From the NCBI RefSeq assembly GCF_017743975.1, contig NZ_JAGHRC010000008.1, forward strand, positions 1 through 64,000: a stretch of 64,000 nt of DNA, written 5' to 3'. Shown one piece after another: positions 42,453 to 51,187 of this stretch. The notes beneath the pieces were generated by a model. That model saw only the letters and a list, made by a program, of their open reading frames with translations, was not told the DNA's origin and did no database searches. Every line of letters starts with the position of its first letter. Positions within the stretch are counted from its first letter, which is position 1. Made by a program: the position numbers and the translations under genes. Source of the stretch: Ruegeria sp. R14_0. Lineage in GTDB: Bacteria > Pseudomonadota > Alphaproteobacteria > Rhodobacterales > Rhodobacteraceae.

Positions 42453-43571
42453 ATGGAAGAAACACCAGAAATTCAGCCCCCAGACGCCGAGAAATCGACC
42501 TCAGCGCCCTCCGATTCGAACAATCAAGCTCAGCGCGACGAGAGAGACCAAGTCAGCACCGACCCCATCGCCCTACCGGCCCATGTGGCCGGGTCCGGCA
42601 CGCTCGACCGGCTTGTCGACACCGCCCGTGATTACGCCAGGGCCTCGACCGCCGAGAACACCAACAAAGCTTATGCCGCCGACTGGAAGCACTTCGCGCG
42701 TTGGTGCAGATTGAAGGGAACGGATCCCCTCCCCCCGTCTCCCGAAATGATCGGGCTCTACCTGACCGATTTGGCAGCGCCGGCGAAAGGCACCCCTGCC
42801 CTCTCCGTCTCTACGATCGAGCGCCGCCTGTCCGGCCTGGCCTGGAACTATGCGCAACGCGGCTTCTCGCTCGATCGCAAGGACCGCCATATCGCCAACG
42901 TCCTCGCTGGGATCAAACGCAGGCACGCGCGCCCGCCTGTGCAAAAGGAAGCGATCCTGCCCGAGGACATTCTCGCCATGGTGGCCACCCTGCCCTTCGA
43001 TCTGCGCGGCCTGCGGGATCGGGCGATCTTGCTGATCGGCTTTGCAGGCGGTCTGCGCCGCTCCGAAGTCGTCAGCCTGGACGTCAGCAAAGACGACACG
43101 CCTGACAGTAGCGGATGGATTGACGTCTTCGAAGATGGCGCGGTTTTGACATTGAACGCAAAGACAGGCTGGCGCGAGGTGGAAATCGGACGCGGATCCT
43201 CAGAACAGACCTGTCCTGTGCATGCGCTCGAGCAATGGCTGCATTTCGCCAAGATCGATTTCGGCCCCGTGTTCACCCGCACGTCGAGGGACGGGAAGCG
43301 GGCGATGGACGAGCGGCTCAACGACAAGCATGTCGCGCGCCTCATCAAGAAGACGGTGCTGAAATCCGGCATCCGAGCCGAGCTGCCCGAAAACGAGCGC
43401 CTTGCGCTGTTCTCCGGTCACTCGTTGCGCGCCGGTCTCGCAAGTTCGGCCGAAGTCGATGAGCGCTTTGTCCAGAAACAGCTCGGACACGCCTCGGCCG
43501 AGATGACCCGCCGCTACCAGCGCCGTCGCGACCGGTTCCGGGTGAACCTAACCAAAGCAGCCGGTCTCTGA
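42453..43571 (+). CDS. Tyrosine recombinase / integrase
   Basis: A 372-residue phage-integrase-family enzyme. It has a SAM-like N-terminal core-binding domain (about 65-155) and a catalytic domain. The visible catalytic set is the first Arg at 202-203 (GLRRSEVV), His323 and Arg326 (GHSLRAG), His346 (LGHAS) and Tyr355 (MTRRYQRR). It is probably active. Possible roles are plasmid dimer resolution or mobility of the adjoining DNA. It is followed after 58 bases by a serine recombinase gene. Confidence 0.92.
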   Translation: MEETPEIQPPDAEKSTSAPSDSNNQAQRDERDQVSTDPIALPAHVAGSGTLDRLVDTARDYARASTAENTNKAYAADWKHFARWCRLKGTDPLPPSPEMIGLYLTDLAAPAKGTPALSVSTIERRLSGLAWNYAQRGFSLDRKDRHIANVLAGIKRRHARPPVQKEAILPEDILAMVATLPFDLRGLRDRAILLIGFAGGLRRSEVVSLDVSKDDTPDSSGWIDVFEDGAVLTLNAKTGWREVEIGRGSSEQTCPVHALEQWLHFAKIDFGPVFTRTSRDGKRAMDERLNDKHVARLIKKTVLKSGIRAELPENERLALFSGHSLRAGLASSAEVDERFVQKQLGHASAEMTRRYQRRRDRFRVNLTKAAGL

Positions 43572-43629
43572 TCGCACGCTCATTCGGTCGTTTATTGGAG
43601 ATATCTTAAATTGCAAACGGCCGGATTTC

Positions 43630-44526
43630 ATGCCCCTGATTGGCTATGCGCGCGTATCGACAGAGGATCAGACACCCCTGCCCCAGTCTGAGGCCCTGCA
43701 AATCGCGGGATGCGTCGAAATCTTCGAAGAACACGCCTCAGGCGGCAATCGCGCGCGGCCAGTGCTTGCGCGCGTTCTCGAACGCGTTCAGATCGGCGAC
43801 ACGCTGGTCGTCGTGCGGATCGACCGGCTTGCGCGGTCCTTGTCGCATCTTCTCGAGGTGATCGAGAGTCTGGAGGCGAAGGGTGCCTTCTTCCGCTCCC
43901 TGCAAGACCCGATCGACACGTCCTCACCGCAGGGCAAGTTTACGCTGCAGGTTCTGGGCGCCGCAGCCGAGTTCGAACGCGCTCTGATCCGCGAACGCAC
44001 AAAGGCCGGGCTTGCCTCTGCGCGCGCCAAGGGTCGCGTTGGTGGCAATCCTGGGCTAAGCGCCAAGGATCCCGTCGCGCTGCGCAAGGTGCGGCTGGCG
44101 CGACAGGACGGCTACATGGAGCGCCTGAACGAGACCGCGCAGGATTGGGTACCCCATGTGCGCCGCTTGCGCCCCGATATGGCTTGGGAAGACGTCTTGC
44201 AGATTATCAATGGCCCCCTGCCCCATGATCGACGCTGGACGCAAAGCCGCTTGCTTCGCGCCGTAAAGGCATATGTGCGCGACGGGTTTCTGCCCGATGA
44301 AGTGCTTGGCCGCGCCGGACGCCGCGAAACCGACGATCGCCTGCCTGCCATCGTGGCGGCCATCAAAGGTTCGGACCCCGATATCACGCTACAGGCGATC
44401 TGCGACCGATTGGAATCCATGCGTGAGCGGACTCCACGGGGACGTACAAGCTGGCAACCGTCCTCCGTCAGGATGCTGTTGGAACGGGCGGAGCGACTTG
44501 GGTTGCTGGTCAGGCAAATGGATTGA
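43630..44526 (+). CDS. Serine recombinase (resolvase/invertase family)
   Basis: A 298-residue serine recombinase with catalytic Ser10 in GYARVSTEDQ and the arginine-containing active-site stretch VVRIDRLARSLSHLL. The C-terminal half is longer than in Tn3-type resolvases and includes two further DNA-binding-like segments. It could be the resolvase of the stranded Tn402-like element or belong to the plasmid backbone. Its end overlaps vapC by 17 bases in convergent orientation. Confidence 0.9.
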   Translation: MPLIGYARVSTEDQTPLPQSEALQIAGCVEIFEEHASGGNRARPVLARVLERVQIGDTLVVVRIDRLARSLSHLLEVIESLEAKGAFFRSLQDPIDTSSPQGKFTLQVLGAAAEFERALIRERTKAGLASARAKGRVGGNPGLSAKDPVALRKVRLARQDGYMERLNETAQDWVPHVRRLRPDMAWEDVLQIINGPLPHDRRWTQSRLLRAVKAYVRDGFLPDEVLGRAGRRETDDRLPAIVAAIKGSDPDITLQAICDRLESMRERTPRGRTSWQPSSVRMLLERAERLGLLVRQMD

Positions 44527-44905
44527 CGACGCGCAGCCGATCTTCGACCAGCAATCCGTCGTGCATGTCCTCAGTCCATAACGTCGTGCACCCAGCGATC
44601 AGCGCGGCAGACACGATCATCGAGTCATAGACCGATAACTGGTACTTCGCTGCCAACGCGCGACCCACTTGATGGGTTTGAATCGTGAGGTCCTCGACAG
44701 GGCATAAGGACTTAATACCCTCAAGAAACGCTCCGGTATCTTCCCAACTGAGACCAGCTTTCCGTCGGCAATTTACCATCGCTTCGTTCAGGACCTGAAC
44801 GCTGATCCGGGGTCCCTGCCCCAGAATTTCCTCCGCCCTCTCAGCCTTTGGACCATCGTCGAGCAGGTAGAGCACAACATTCGTGTCTGCGAATTCAGCG
44901 CTCAT
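44510..44905 (-). CDS. vapC: PIN-domain toxin VapC
   Basis: A 131-residue PIN ribonuclease with acidic residues in EFADTNVVLYLLDD (Asp7), VLNEAM and SVYDSMIVSAAL. It overlaps the antitoxin gene by 11 bases. Together they form a plasmid-stabilising toxin-antitoxin module next to the replication cassette. Confidence 0.88.
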   Translation of the reverse strand: MSAEFADTNVVLYLLDDGPKAERAEEILGQGPRISVQVLNEAMVNCRRKAGLSWEDTGAFLEGIKSLCPVEDLTIQTHQVGRALAAKYQLSVYDSMIVSAALIAGCTTLWTEDMHDGLLVEDRLRVVNPFA

Positions 44906-45122
44906 GCGCGGCGTCGCGGCTTAGACGCGCGTCCTTGGGCAGTTTTCCGCGAAACCGCCTTAGCCCTTGTAGAACTTCATCGGCGCGAGGTTGGCGTCTC
45001 ACAAGAATGGTTCCATCGTCCTTTACCAGGTCGACCTGATCGCCTTCCTTTAAGCCGAGTTCTCTCACAAGATCCGCGGGTAGCCGGACGGCAAGGGAGT
45101 TTCCCCATTTGGCAACTTGCAT
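44895..45122 (-). CDS. vapB: AbrB/MazE-type antitoxin VapB
   Basis: A 75-residue protein with the swapped-hairpin AbrB motif (KWGNSLAVRLPADLVRELGL, EGDQVDLVKDDGTILVRR) and a basic toxin-binding tail. It precedes vapC. An inverted repeat upstream at 45139 is the likely autoregulation site. Confidence 0.88.
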   Translation of the reverse strand: MQVAKWGNSLAVRLPADLVRELGLKEGDQVDLVKDDGTILVRRQPRADEVLQGLRRFRGKLPKDARLSRDAAHER

Positions 45123-45138
45123 CTTGTCCTCTCATGCA

Positions 45139-45166
45139 TGGATAAACATCCAATAATGTATATCCA
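45139..45166. promoter_or_regulatory. Probable vapBC operator
   Basis: TGGATA and TATCCA form arms separated by 16 bases, with an inner TGGATaaacATCCA palindrome. It starts 16 bases upstream of the vapB start codon, the usual position for an autoregulatory site. Confidence 0.65.
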
Positions 45167-45435
45167 GAACTGCCAAAAGGCAAGCTCTGGTGCGCTCAAA
45201 GCCATGCTGGAGCCCTCCGACAAGAGTTCTCCCCTGTCCCTTTTCGTGAGATGCGGTGCGTTACACCATGCAGCAGGAAGCCTAACAGCCTTGTGTTCGG
45301 TGACGACCCGCCCACTAGATGTGGAAAAACCTTGCGCGAATCCGACTCTTGCGCCAATAGTCACGGAAACGAGGCAAAAAACGTCAATTTCCGTGAACAC
45401 GCCAAAGACGCGATGTCTCGGAAGCGAGAGGGCAG
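45167..45435 (+). promoter_or_regulatory. repA upstream region
   Basis: The 269 bases between the vapBC operator and the repA start hold no gene. They should contain the repABC promoter and RepA-binding sites. I see several short direct repeats (for example CTTGCGC at 45329 and 45347) but no consensus promoter that I would defend. Confidence 0.4.
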
Positions 45436-46623
45436 ATGGATAATACCTTTGTGCATGAGGATCTCAACGCGGTGATCCGCCAGCATTCGGAATGGCTGGC
45501 GAACCAGTTGCATTCGCAACGTGAGAGCCTGTTTCCACCCGATGCCGAGAAGACCATGCGCAAATTCACCTCTGGTGAGGCTGCGGCGCTGCTCGGCGTA
45601 AACGATTCCTATCTTCGCAAACTCAACTTGGATGGCAAAGGGCCTTCTCCCGAGCTGACCGCCGGCAACCGTCGTCTTTACTCGGCGCAGGATATCCAAG
45701 CGCTGCGTGTGCTCCTTGAAAAAACCGCTCGCAAGCCGGGCGATTACGTTCCCGGACGACGAGAGGGTGATCATCTTCAGGTCATCGGCGTGATGAATTT
45801 CAAGGGCGGGTCCGGAAAAACAACAACCTCTGCCCATCTCGCCCAACGGCTTGCCCTGCGCGGATATCGTGTGCTGGGCATTGATCTTGACCCACAAGCT
45901 TCCTTCACCGCGCTGCACGGCGTTCAGCCGGAATTGGACCTCGAAGATGGCGGCACTCTCTACGATGCGATCCGCTATGAGGACCCGGAGCCGATCCGGT
46001 CGGTCATCCGCAAGACCTATATCCCCAATTTGGACTTGATCCCCGGCAACCTCGAATTGATGGAGTTCGAGCACGACACCCCGCGCGCGCTGGCGCAGGG
46101 CAATGCCGGACTTTTCTTCTTCCGCGTGAAGGAGGCGCTGGCCCAGGTCGATGAGGACTACGACGTGGTCGTCATAGATTGCCCGCCGCAGCTTGGCTTT
46201 CTGACCATGTCCGCCCTGTCCGCGGCCACGGGCGTTCTGGTGACCATCCATCCAGAGATGCTCGATGTGATGTCCATGTCGCAATTCCTCCGCATGACAG
46301 CCGACCTCATGGACGTGATTGCCGAGAGCGGCGCTGACATGTCTCATGACTGGATGCGCTATGTTTTGACCCGCTACGAGCCGCAGGATGCGCCGCAGAA
46401 CCGCATCGTGGCTTTCCTGCGAACAATGTACGGCGAAGCCGTGCTGAATTCGCCCATGTTGAAGTCTACAGCCATCTCAGATGCGGGCCTGACCAAGCAG
46501 ACACTTTATGAAGTGGAACGCAGCGCGTTCACGCGTTCCACCTATGATCGCGCGATTGAGAGCCTGAATACGCTAAATGACGAGATCGCCGACCTAATCC
46601 AGAAAACCTGGGGGCGCACATGA
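45436..46623 (+). CDS. repA: Plasmid partition ATPase RepA (ParA type) of a repABC replicon
   Basis: A 395-residue ParA-like ATPase with an N-terminal helix-turn-helix region (FTSGEAAALLGVNDSYLRKL), Walker A KGGSGKTT (123-130) and VIDCPPQLGF. RepA partitions the plasmid with RepB at parS and represses the operon. The gene overlaps repB by four bases (ATGA). Length and gene order are those of alphaproteobacterial repABC plasmids. Confidence 0.96.
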   Translation: MDNTFVHEDLNAVIRQHSEWLANQLHSQRESLFPPDAEKTMRKFTSGEAAALLGVNDSYLRKLNLDGKGPSPELTAGNRRLYSAQDIQALRVLLEKTARKPGDYVPGRREGDHLQVIGVMNFKGGSGKTTTSAHLAQRLALRGYRVLGIDLDPQASFTALHGVQPELDLEDGGTLYDAIRYEDPEPIRSVIRKTYIPNLDLIPGNLELMEFEHDTPRALAQGNAGLFFFRVKEALAQVDEDYDVVVIDCPPQLGFLTMSALSAATGVLVTIHPEMLDVMSMSQFLRMTADLMDVIAESGADMSHDWMRYVLTRYEPQDAPQNRIVAFLRTMYGEAVLNSPMLKSTAISDAGLTKQTLYEVERSAFTRSTYDRAIESLNTLNDEIADLIQKTWGRT

Positions 46624-47636
46624 CCAGTGGCAAGAAGAAGCGCATGTCAATGCTGGACAGTCTCGCGGCAGCTGGGGCCCCCTCCCCTGCCCCTCAGACA
46701 GGTGCTGTGACACCGATGATGACCTCGAATCGTGCCCTTCGGTCCGCCCGCGACGCGGTCGATTCCCATCATGTTTGGGAACTGGACCCGGCGAGCATCG
46801 AAGACGGGCGTATGGCGGACCGGCTTGACCCGGCCGATGTAATGGATTTGCGCGATGCGATTGAGGCGAACGGTCAGACTGTTCCGATCCTCGTGCGACG
46901 TGCGCCGGGTGAAGATGATCGCTACCTTTTGGTCTATGGGCGACGCAGGCTGGAGGCGATCCGTCAGTCCGATAAGGTTACCAAGGTTCGCGCGTTAGTC
47001 ACCAACCTGGATGACGACAGCGCTCTGCGTGCTCAGATTTCGGAGAACATGGGTCGGCGCGATTTGTCTTTTATTGAAAAGGCCCTGTTCGCAAAGGACC
47101 TTGTGTCGTCCGGCTTCGGAAATCAATCTCAGGTTGCAGAAATTCTTACCGTCACGAAGTCGTCCATATCTATGGCGATCGCGATCGCGGACATGGTCGG
47201 GCCGGATCTGGTACGCGCCATTGGCGCCGCCCATGGCATTGGCCGACCCCGATGGGAATCCCTTGGTCGGGCCATCGACGAGAATGGTCTGGACCGCGAG
47301 GACCTTATCGGGATCGCGAAAGAGGCACGTGAAAATGCCGAGACCTCCATGGTGGTGGATGACATTGCCTCTACCAATGACCCGTCCATCCAAACGTTCC
47401 TGGCCGTAGAAAAGGCTGTGACCAAGGCGATTAAACCGGCCAAGTCGCCCTCCCCTGCCCCACCTTCCAGCGTCCCGCTGAAGATCGGCGGCAAACGCGG
47501 CGGCACGGTCAAACGCACTGCCAAGGGCCTATCGATCGAGTTGGCGGATGGAGACTTCGCCGATTGGGTCGAGACGCAAGTGCATGACATGATTGAAGAC
47601 CTTCACGAACGCTGGAAGCAGCGGTCGGAAGACTGA
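46620..47636 (+). CDS. repB: Plasmid partition protein RepB (ParB type)
   Basis: A 338-residue ParB-family DNA-binding protein with the ParB/Srx box (VYGRRRLEAIR, ISENMGRRDLSFIEKA) and a central helix-turn-helix (SQVAEILTVTKSSISMAIAI). It should bind the two parS-like palindromes after repC. It is coupled to repA by an ATGA overlap. A 165-base gap to repC contains the antisense RNA candidate. Confidence 0.96.
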   Translation: MTSGKKKRMSMLDSLAAAGAPSPAPQTGAVTPMMTSNRALRSARDAVDSHHVWELDPASIEDGRMADRLDPADVMDLRDAIEANGQTVPILVRRAPGEDDRYLLVYGRRRLEAIRQSDKVTKVRALVTNLDDDSALRAQISENMGRRDLSFIEKALFAKDLVSSGFGNQSQVAEILTVTKSSISMAIAIADMVGPDLVRAIGAAHGIGRPRWESLGRAIDENGLDREDLIGIAKEARENAETSMVVDDIASTNDPSIQTFLAVEKAVTKAIKPAKSPSPAPPSSVPLKIGGKRGGTVKRTAKGLSIELADGDFADWVETQVHDMIEDLHERWKQRSED

Positions 47637-47672
47637 GGAAGAGCAGAAATCAAAGAAGGAGGCACGAAAAGG

Positions 47673-47760
47673 CAAAAGAAAAGGTCCCGCAAAGCGACCA
47701 CTCCACGAGACCCTAACTTGTTTCTAGCACCTTCAAGGTAGTGTCCGGAGCTATTTTCCG
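47673..47760 (-). ncRNA. Candidate antisense RNA (ctRNA) of the repB-repC gap
   Basis: On the minus strand GGTCTCG (47712-47706) can pair with CGGGACC (47689-47683), followed by TTTTCTTTT, an intrinsic terminator shape. RepABC plasmids encode a small counter-transcribed RNA here that limits repC translation and sets incompatibility. The 5-prime end is a guess; only the terminator hairpin is visible. Confidence 0.6.
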
Positions 47761-47801
47761 CAAGTCCAAAGTGATTCGCGGACCGGGATATTTTTGTCTT
47801 C

Positions 47802-49049
47802 GTGAATGACAAAATGGACTACACGCCCGTAACGCCGTTCCGGCGAACGATAGATGCTGCCATCCTGAAACATCAGGCAGCGACCCAGGAAGACCTGCCC
47901 CCAGTCGGCGCCAACAAGTGGGAGGTCCTGAGGGAGCTCGCTGCCGCTCGAGTCGCGTTCGGCTTGTCCGATCGGGATTTGACGGTGCTTCAGGCGCTGG
48001 TCAGCTTTCACCAAGCGACAATTCTCGGAGGCAATGACAGCGAATTGATTGTACATCCGTCCAACAAGGCGATTTGCGAGCGCCTGAACGGCATGCCCTG
48101 CTCGACGATGCGGCGCCACCTCTCCAACCTTGTGCAGACTGGCTTTGTTGTCCGGCGCGATAGCCCCAATGGGAAGCGCTATGCCCGCCGCTACGGCGAC
48201 GAAAAGGTTGCGTTTGGGTTCGACCTCTCTCCGCTCGTTCGACGCTTCCAGGAGGTTTGTGAGGCCGCTGAGACCGTCCGGGCCGCAGAAGAGCGGTACA
48301 AGCGCCTACGTGCCACTGTGAGCCTCATGCGGCGTGACCTCGCAGGGCTGGCCGAGTACGGGCGCTCACTTCGTCCGGATCAGGGCGTCTGGGACCAATT
48401 CTCTGATCTTGCGGCCCTAATGGCCCGAGATCTTCGCAGAAAACTCGAAATGGAAGACCTTAGGCGCATCGAAGACTCTTTGGGGTCAGCCTTAGATCAC
48501 GCCAGAAACCTTCTGGATGGCTGTGAAACAGAAAATATGAGCACCAATGATGCTGTTTCTGAGCAGCACTATCAGAATTCAAATAAAGACTCTTATGATC
48601 TTGAACCTCGCTTAGAAAAAGCGCGGGGCGGAGGCGTTGCGCGCGATATTCCAGAAGTTGCCGATAGCCCTCTGTGTTCTGAAGATGAGGCGAACCCAAC
48701 GGCAATTACTGACGATCAACTGATGCCGAATATACCGCTTGGTCTCGTCCTCGCCTCCTGTCAGGAATTCAAAGCTTATTCCGAGCAGCCTGTTCGCCAC
48801 TGGCACGATCTGGTCCGTGTAGCTGATGTGGTCAGGCCCATGATGGGTATTTCCCCGTCCGCGTGGGACGAGGCGAAACGCTATATGGGTCCCGAAGAAG
48901 CGTCTGTTGTGATCGTTGCAATGCTTGAACGGTTTGCGGATATCCGATCACCTGGAGGCTACTTGAGAACCCTATCTTCAAAGGCAGCAATTGGGGAGTT
49001 CTCCTGCGGTCCGATGATCATGGCCTTGATGCGGCGGGATGCTGCATGA
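47802..49049 (+). CDS. repC: Replication initiator RepC
   Basis: A 415-residue RepC initiator with the family N-terminus (TPVTPFRRTIDAAILKHQAA) and winged-helix region (NKAICERLNGMPCSTMRRHL). The replication origin of repABC plasmids lies within repC itself. GTG 47802 is the longest start, and ATG 47814 begins MDYTPVTPFRR and is equally plausible. The middle (about 235-300) has low-complexity AT-rich sequence, as expected for an origin region. Confidence 0.95.
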   Translation: MNDKMDYTPVTPFRRTIDAAILKHQAATQEDLPPVGANKWEVLRELAAARVAFGLSDRDLTVLQALVSFHQATILGGNDSELIVHPSNKAICERLNGMPCSTMRRHLSNLVQTGFVVRRDSPNGKRYARRYGDEKVAFGFDLSPLVRRFQEVCEAAETVRAAEERYKRLRATVSLMRRDLAGLAEYGRSLRPDQGVWDQFSDLAALMARDLRRKLEMEDLRRIEDSLGSALDHARNLLDGCETENMSTNDAVSEQHYQNSNKDSYDLEPRLEKARGGGVARDIPEVADSPLCSEDEANPTAITDDQLMPNIPLGLVLASCQEFKAYSEQPVRHWHDLVRVADVVRPMMGISPSAWDEAKRYMGPEEASVVIVAMLERFADIRSPGGYLRTLSSKAAIGEFSCGPMIMALMRRDAA

Positions 49050-49052
49050 TGA

Positions 49053-49068
49053 GTTCACAGCTGTGAAC
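49053..49068. promoter_or_regulatory. parS-like centromere site 1
   Basis: GTTCACAGCTGTGAAC is a perfect 16-bp palindrome fitting the repABC parS form GTTNNCNNNNGNNAAC, and it extends to 20 bp with flanking GA/TC. It lies four bases after the repC stop. Confidence 0.85.
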
Positions 49069-49097
49069 TCGGCTGACAAGTAGGATAGCTCGGGATA

Positions 49098-49113
49098 GTT
49101 CACAGCTGTGAAC
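49098..49113. promoter_or_regulatory. parS-like centromere site 2
   Basis: An identical copy of the 16-bp palindrome, 45 bases downstream of the first. Two spaced copies after repC fit a RepB-binding partition site. Confidence 0.85.
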
Positions 49114-49180
49114 TTCTTTCCAACACGGTCAGAGGCAGCGCTCGCGGACTTGGCCAGAAACAGGGTGCTTCGGTTGCCAG

Positions 49181-50383
49181 TCACACGGGCATGTCACCGT
49201 CTCCAAAGAGGTTTGGAAAGAGCCGCTCTCGATAATCCAACGGAAACGCCAACCGAACCGGCGTCTTCGGCGAGACGGACGTCATGTATCCGGCGGCGGT
49301 CAGTTTACTCAGCGTGTTGCGAGCAGTACGCTCGGACGTCTTGAGCACAATCTGCGCATCGCCTCGTTCCAGTGCCCCATGACGAAGAACCGCCGAGATT
49401 AGTTCCGGCGCTCGCTTGTCATCGATGGTATCTGCAACAAGACGACGATACCGTTGGTCCAATCCGCCGAGATCGAACAATCTTGCTGAGAAGCTGATCT
49501 GGTCGAGCGTCACCTTTAGGAACCATTCACTAAACGTCTTCAGTGCCGCTTCTGACAGGTTCCCCCGTCCGTCGCGGTCTCCGCGGCGTGGACTGTCGGC
49601 CAGATCCATCATCCGTTTGTACTCGCCCCGATCGGTTAGCCCGCGGGCCAGCCCACGTGATACGGACCAGAGCCCTTGGCCACCAATCCCCGCTGTGAGG
49701 GCCATGGCATGAGACATCAGTCTGCTGACACGGCCGTTACCATCCGGGAAAGGGTGGATGTAGTTGAGCCGGTGATGCGCAGAGGCGATCGCAATGATCC
49801 GTCCGCTCGAAGACCGCGCCGCAATCTGAAATCGTTTGTCGAAGTGGTCCATGAATGCCGCGACGCGCGACGATGAAGGAGGTAGGTGGCGCCCGACCGC
49901 AACTTCCCGATCATCATCCTGGCGCATGCGTCCCGGAACGATGGGCTCTTGTGTGCCGTCGGGATGTTCGATGACCCGAAACTCATTCGGCATCTCGTCG
50001 TAGAAGCTCTTATGGACCCAAGTCAGGAATTCGACGGATGTGGGGCGGGGCAGGGTGCCCTTGCGATGCATCTCGTCGATGGCCCGTTGAACGATGACGT
50101 GCGCCCGGGCCTCAAGGGCGAGGGGACGGGTTTCTTCCTCAAGCTCGGCACCAGCCAGCGCCCTTTCGATATCGCGGGGGCGCGTGTTGTGTTCTTCGAT
50201 CAGGTTGGAGTAATAGCAGTTCATCACACGGACGAGATCGGCAAGCTCAGCTGCGCTGTCAGGATGCAACCCTTGTCCCAGCCCGGTGGCTTCCCTCTGG
50301 ATGTCGACCGAAAGGTCTGCCAGTTCTGTAGGAATATGCTCCTCGAAGAAGCAGGGTTCGATCCTGGCGGGTGTTTCCAGCAT
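49181..50383 (-). CDS. Fic-domain protein with C-terminal winged helix
   Basis: A 400-residue class II Fic protein with the complete motif HPFPDGNGR (210-218), so AMP- or related nucleotidyl transfer to a protein target is possible. An N-terminal inhibitory-type helix contains SNLIEEHN (Ser59, Glu63), near the S-x3-E-G/N form but with Glu in place of Gly. The end (TSERTARNTLSKLTAAGYMT) is a winged helix, hinting at DNA binding or autoregulation. ATG 50383 is preferred to a TTG 21 codons upstream. Confidence 0.88.
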   Translation of the reverse strand: MLETPARIEPCFFEEHIPTELADLSVDIQREATGLGQGLHPDSAAELADLVRVMNCYYSNLIEEHNTRPRDIERALAGAELEEETRPLALEARAHVIVQRAIDEMHRKGTLPRPTSVEFLTWVHKSFYDEMPNEFRVIEHPDGTQEPIVPGRMRQDDDREVAVGRHLPPSSSRVAAFMDHFDKRFQIAARSSSGRIIAIASAHHRLNYIHPFPDGNGRVSRLMSHAMALTAGIGGQGLWSVSRGLARGLTDRGEYKRMMDLADSPRRGDRDGRGNLSEAALKTFSEWFLKVTLDQISFSARLFDLGGLDQRYRRLVADTIDDKRAPELISAVLRHGALERGDAQIVLKTSERTARNTLSKLTAAGYMTSVSPKTPVRLAFPLDYRERLFPNLFGDGDMPV

Positions 50384-50451
50384 TTTGCCGATCTTCCATG
50401 TTTGCAAAGTATTTGAAAAATAAACACATTTCGTACTTTCAAGCAAGGTTT

Positions 50452-50484
50452 TGCCGATATGCGTTGCCGATCTTGCCTGCCGAT
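50452..50484. repeat. Three TGCCGAT direct repeats with 13-bp period
   Basis: TGCCGAT starts at 50452, 50465 and 50478, and a fourth copy at 50386 touches the fic start codon. Helical-phase direct repeats upstream of a gene encoding its own winged helix suggest an operator. The remainder of the gap to 50675 shows no gene. Confidence 0.65.
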
Positions 50485-50675
50485 CTGGAATTGCTGCATG
50501 AAATCAATGGCTTCGGCAGATGTGCCGGGCTTTTCGGTTTTGTTGTGTGCCCAAAGGGGCCGGAAAAAGAGAAAGTGTTCTTCGGGTTTTGTGACTGACG
50601 GATGAGGGCCTTTGGGGTCCCTCAGATGGGTCCGGGCCGGGTTCCGGTCTGCCGTTCCGGATGAAGGGCATTCCT

Positions 50676-51146
50676 ATGCAATCAGGTGTCTTGCGCGTGC
50701 TCCGCGCAACCGCCGCCTCCTGGTGGCGGCATAGAGAGCTGCGCCGAACTGGCCAGAGGGCGCTGGCACAGCGGCTCGAACGCCAGACCGTCCTGCGTGA
50801 TCTCGGCTATCTGAAGCAGGCGGCGTCATTGCCAAACGCGCATGTGATCTGCGGGGAGGGTGGGACATTCCTCCATCTCGGTTGGACCACCGTGTCGACC
50901 TTCGCGCCGATCGAGCGCTTTCCCTTGGCCACTCTTGCGGTCGCACGTGGCACGCCGTTCATCGATATCCGACTCGTCACCGATGTCATCGCCTTCGCGA
51001 ACCTGCCGCGGGTGACGCGGGACGGATCGGTCGACCCTGACTCTTCGGGTCCCGGCAAGTCCGTGTCGCTGACCACCTACATCGACATGGTCGAAGCCCT
51101 CGGTGGCAGGATCGCCAACGATCCGCGCCCCTGTCGGTCAACCTAG
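50676..51146 (+). CDS. Hypothetical protein, plasmid accessory
   Basis: A 156-residue protein that I do not recognise. The first 50 residues are basic and helical (WWRHRELRRTGQRALAQRLE). The rest is mixed, with ICGEGGTFLHLGWTTVSTFA. ATG 50676 has an AAGGG site; an in-frame ATG at 50661 is weaker. It precedes the ArdC-like gene by 41 bases and may be co-transcribed. Confidence 0.6.
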   Translation: MQSGVLRVLRATAASWWRHRELRRTGQRALAQRLERQTVLRDLGYLKQAASLPNAHVICGEGGTFLHLGWTTVSTFAPIERFPLATLAVARGTPFIDIRLVTDVIAFANLPRVTRDGSVDPDSSGPGKSVSLTTYIDMVEALGGRIANDPRPCRST

Positions 51147-51187
51147 TCACCACTCCCTCTCACCAAAACTCGAAAAGGAGGCCAGCC

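Noticed and set aside
39505..44526. A CRISPR-associated transposon (TniQ with tni genes)
   Set aside because: No CRISPR repeats and no cas genes are present, and the TniQ and end repeats fit ordinary Tn402/Tn5053-like elements.
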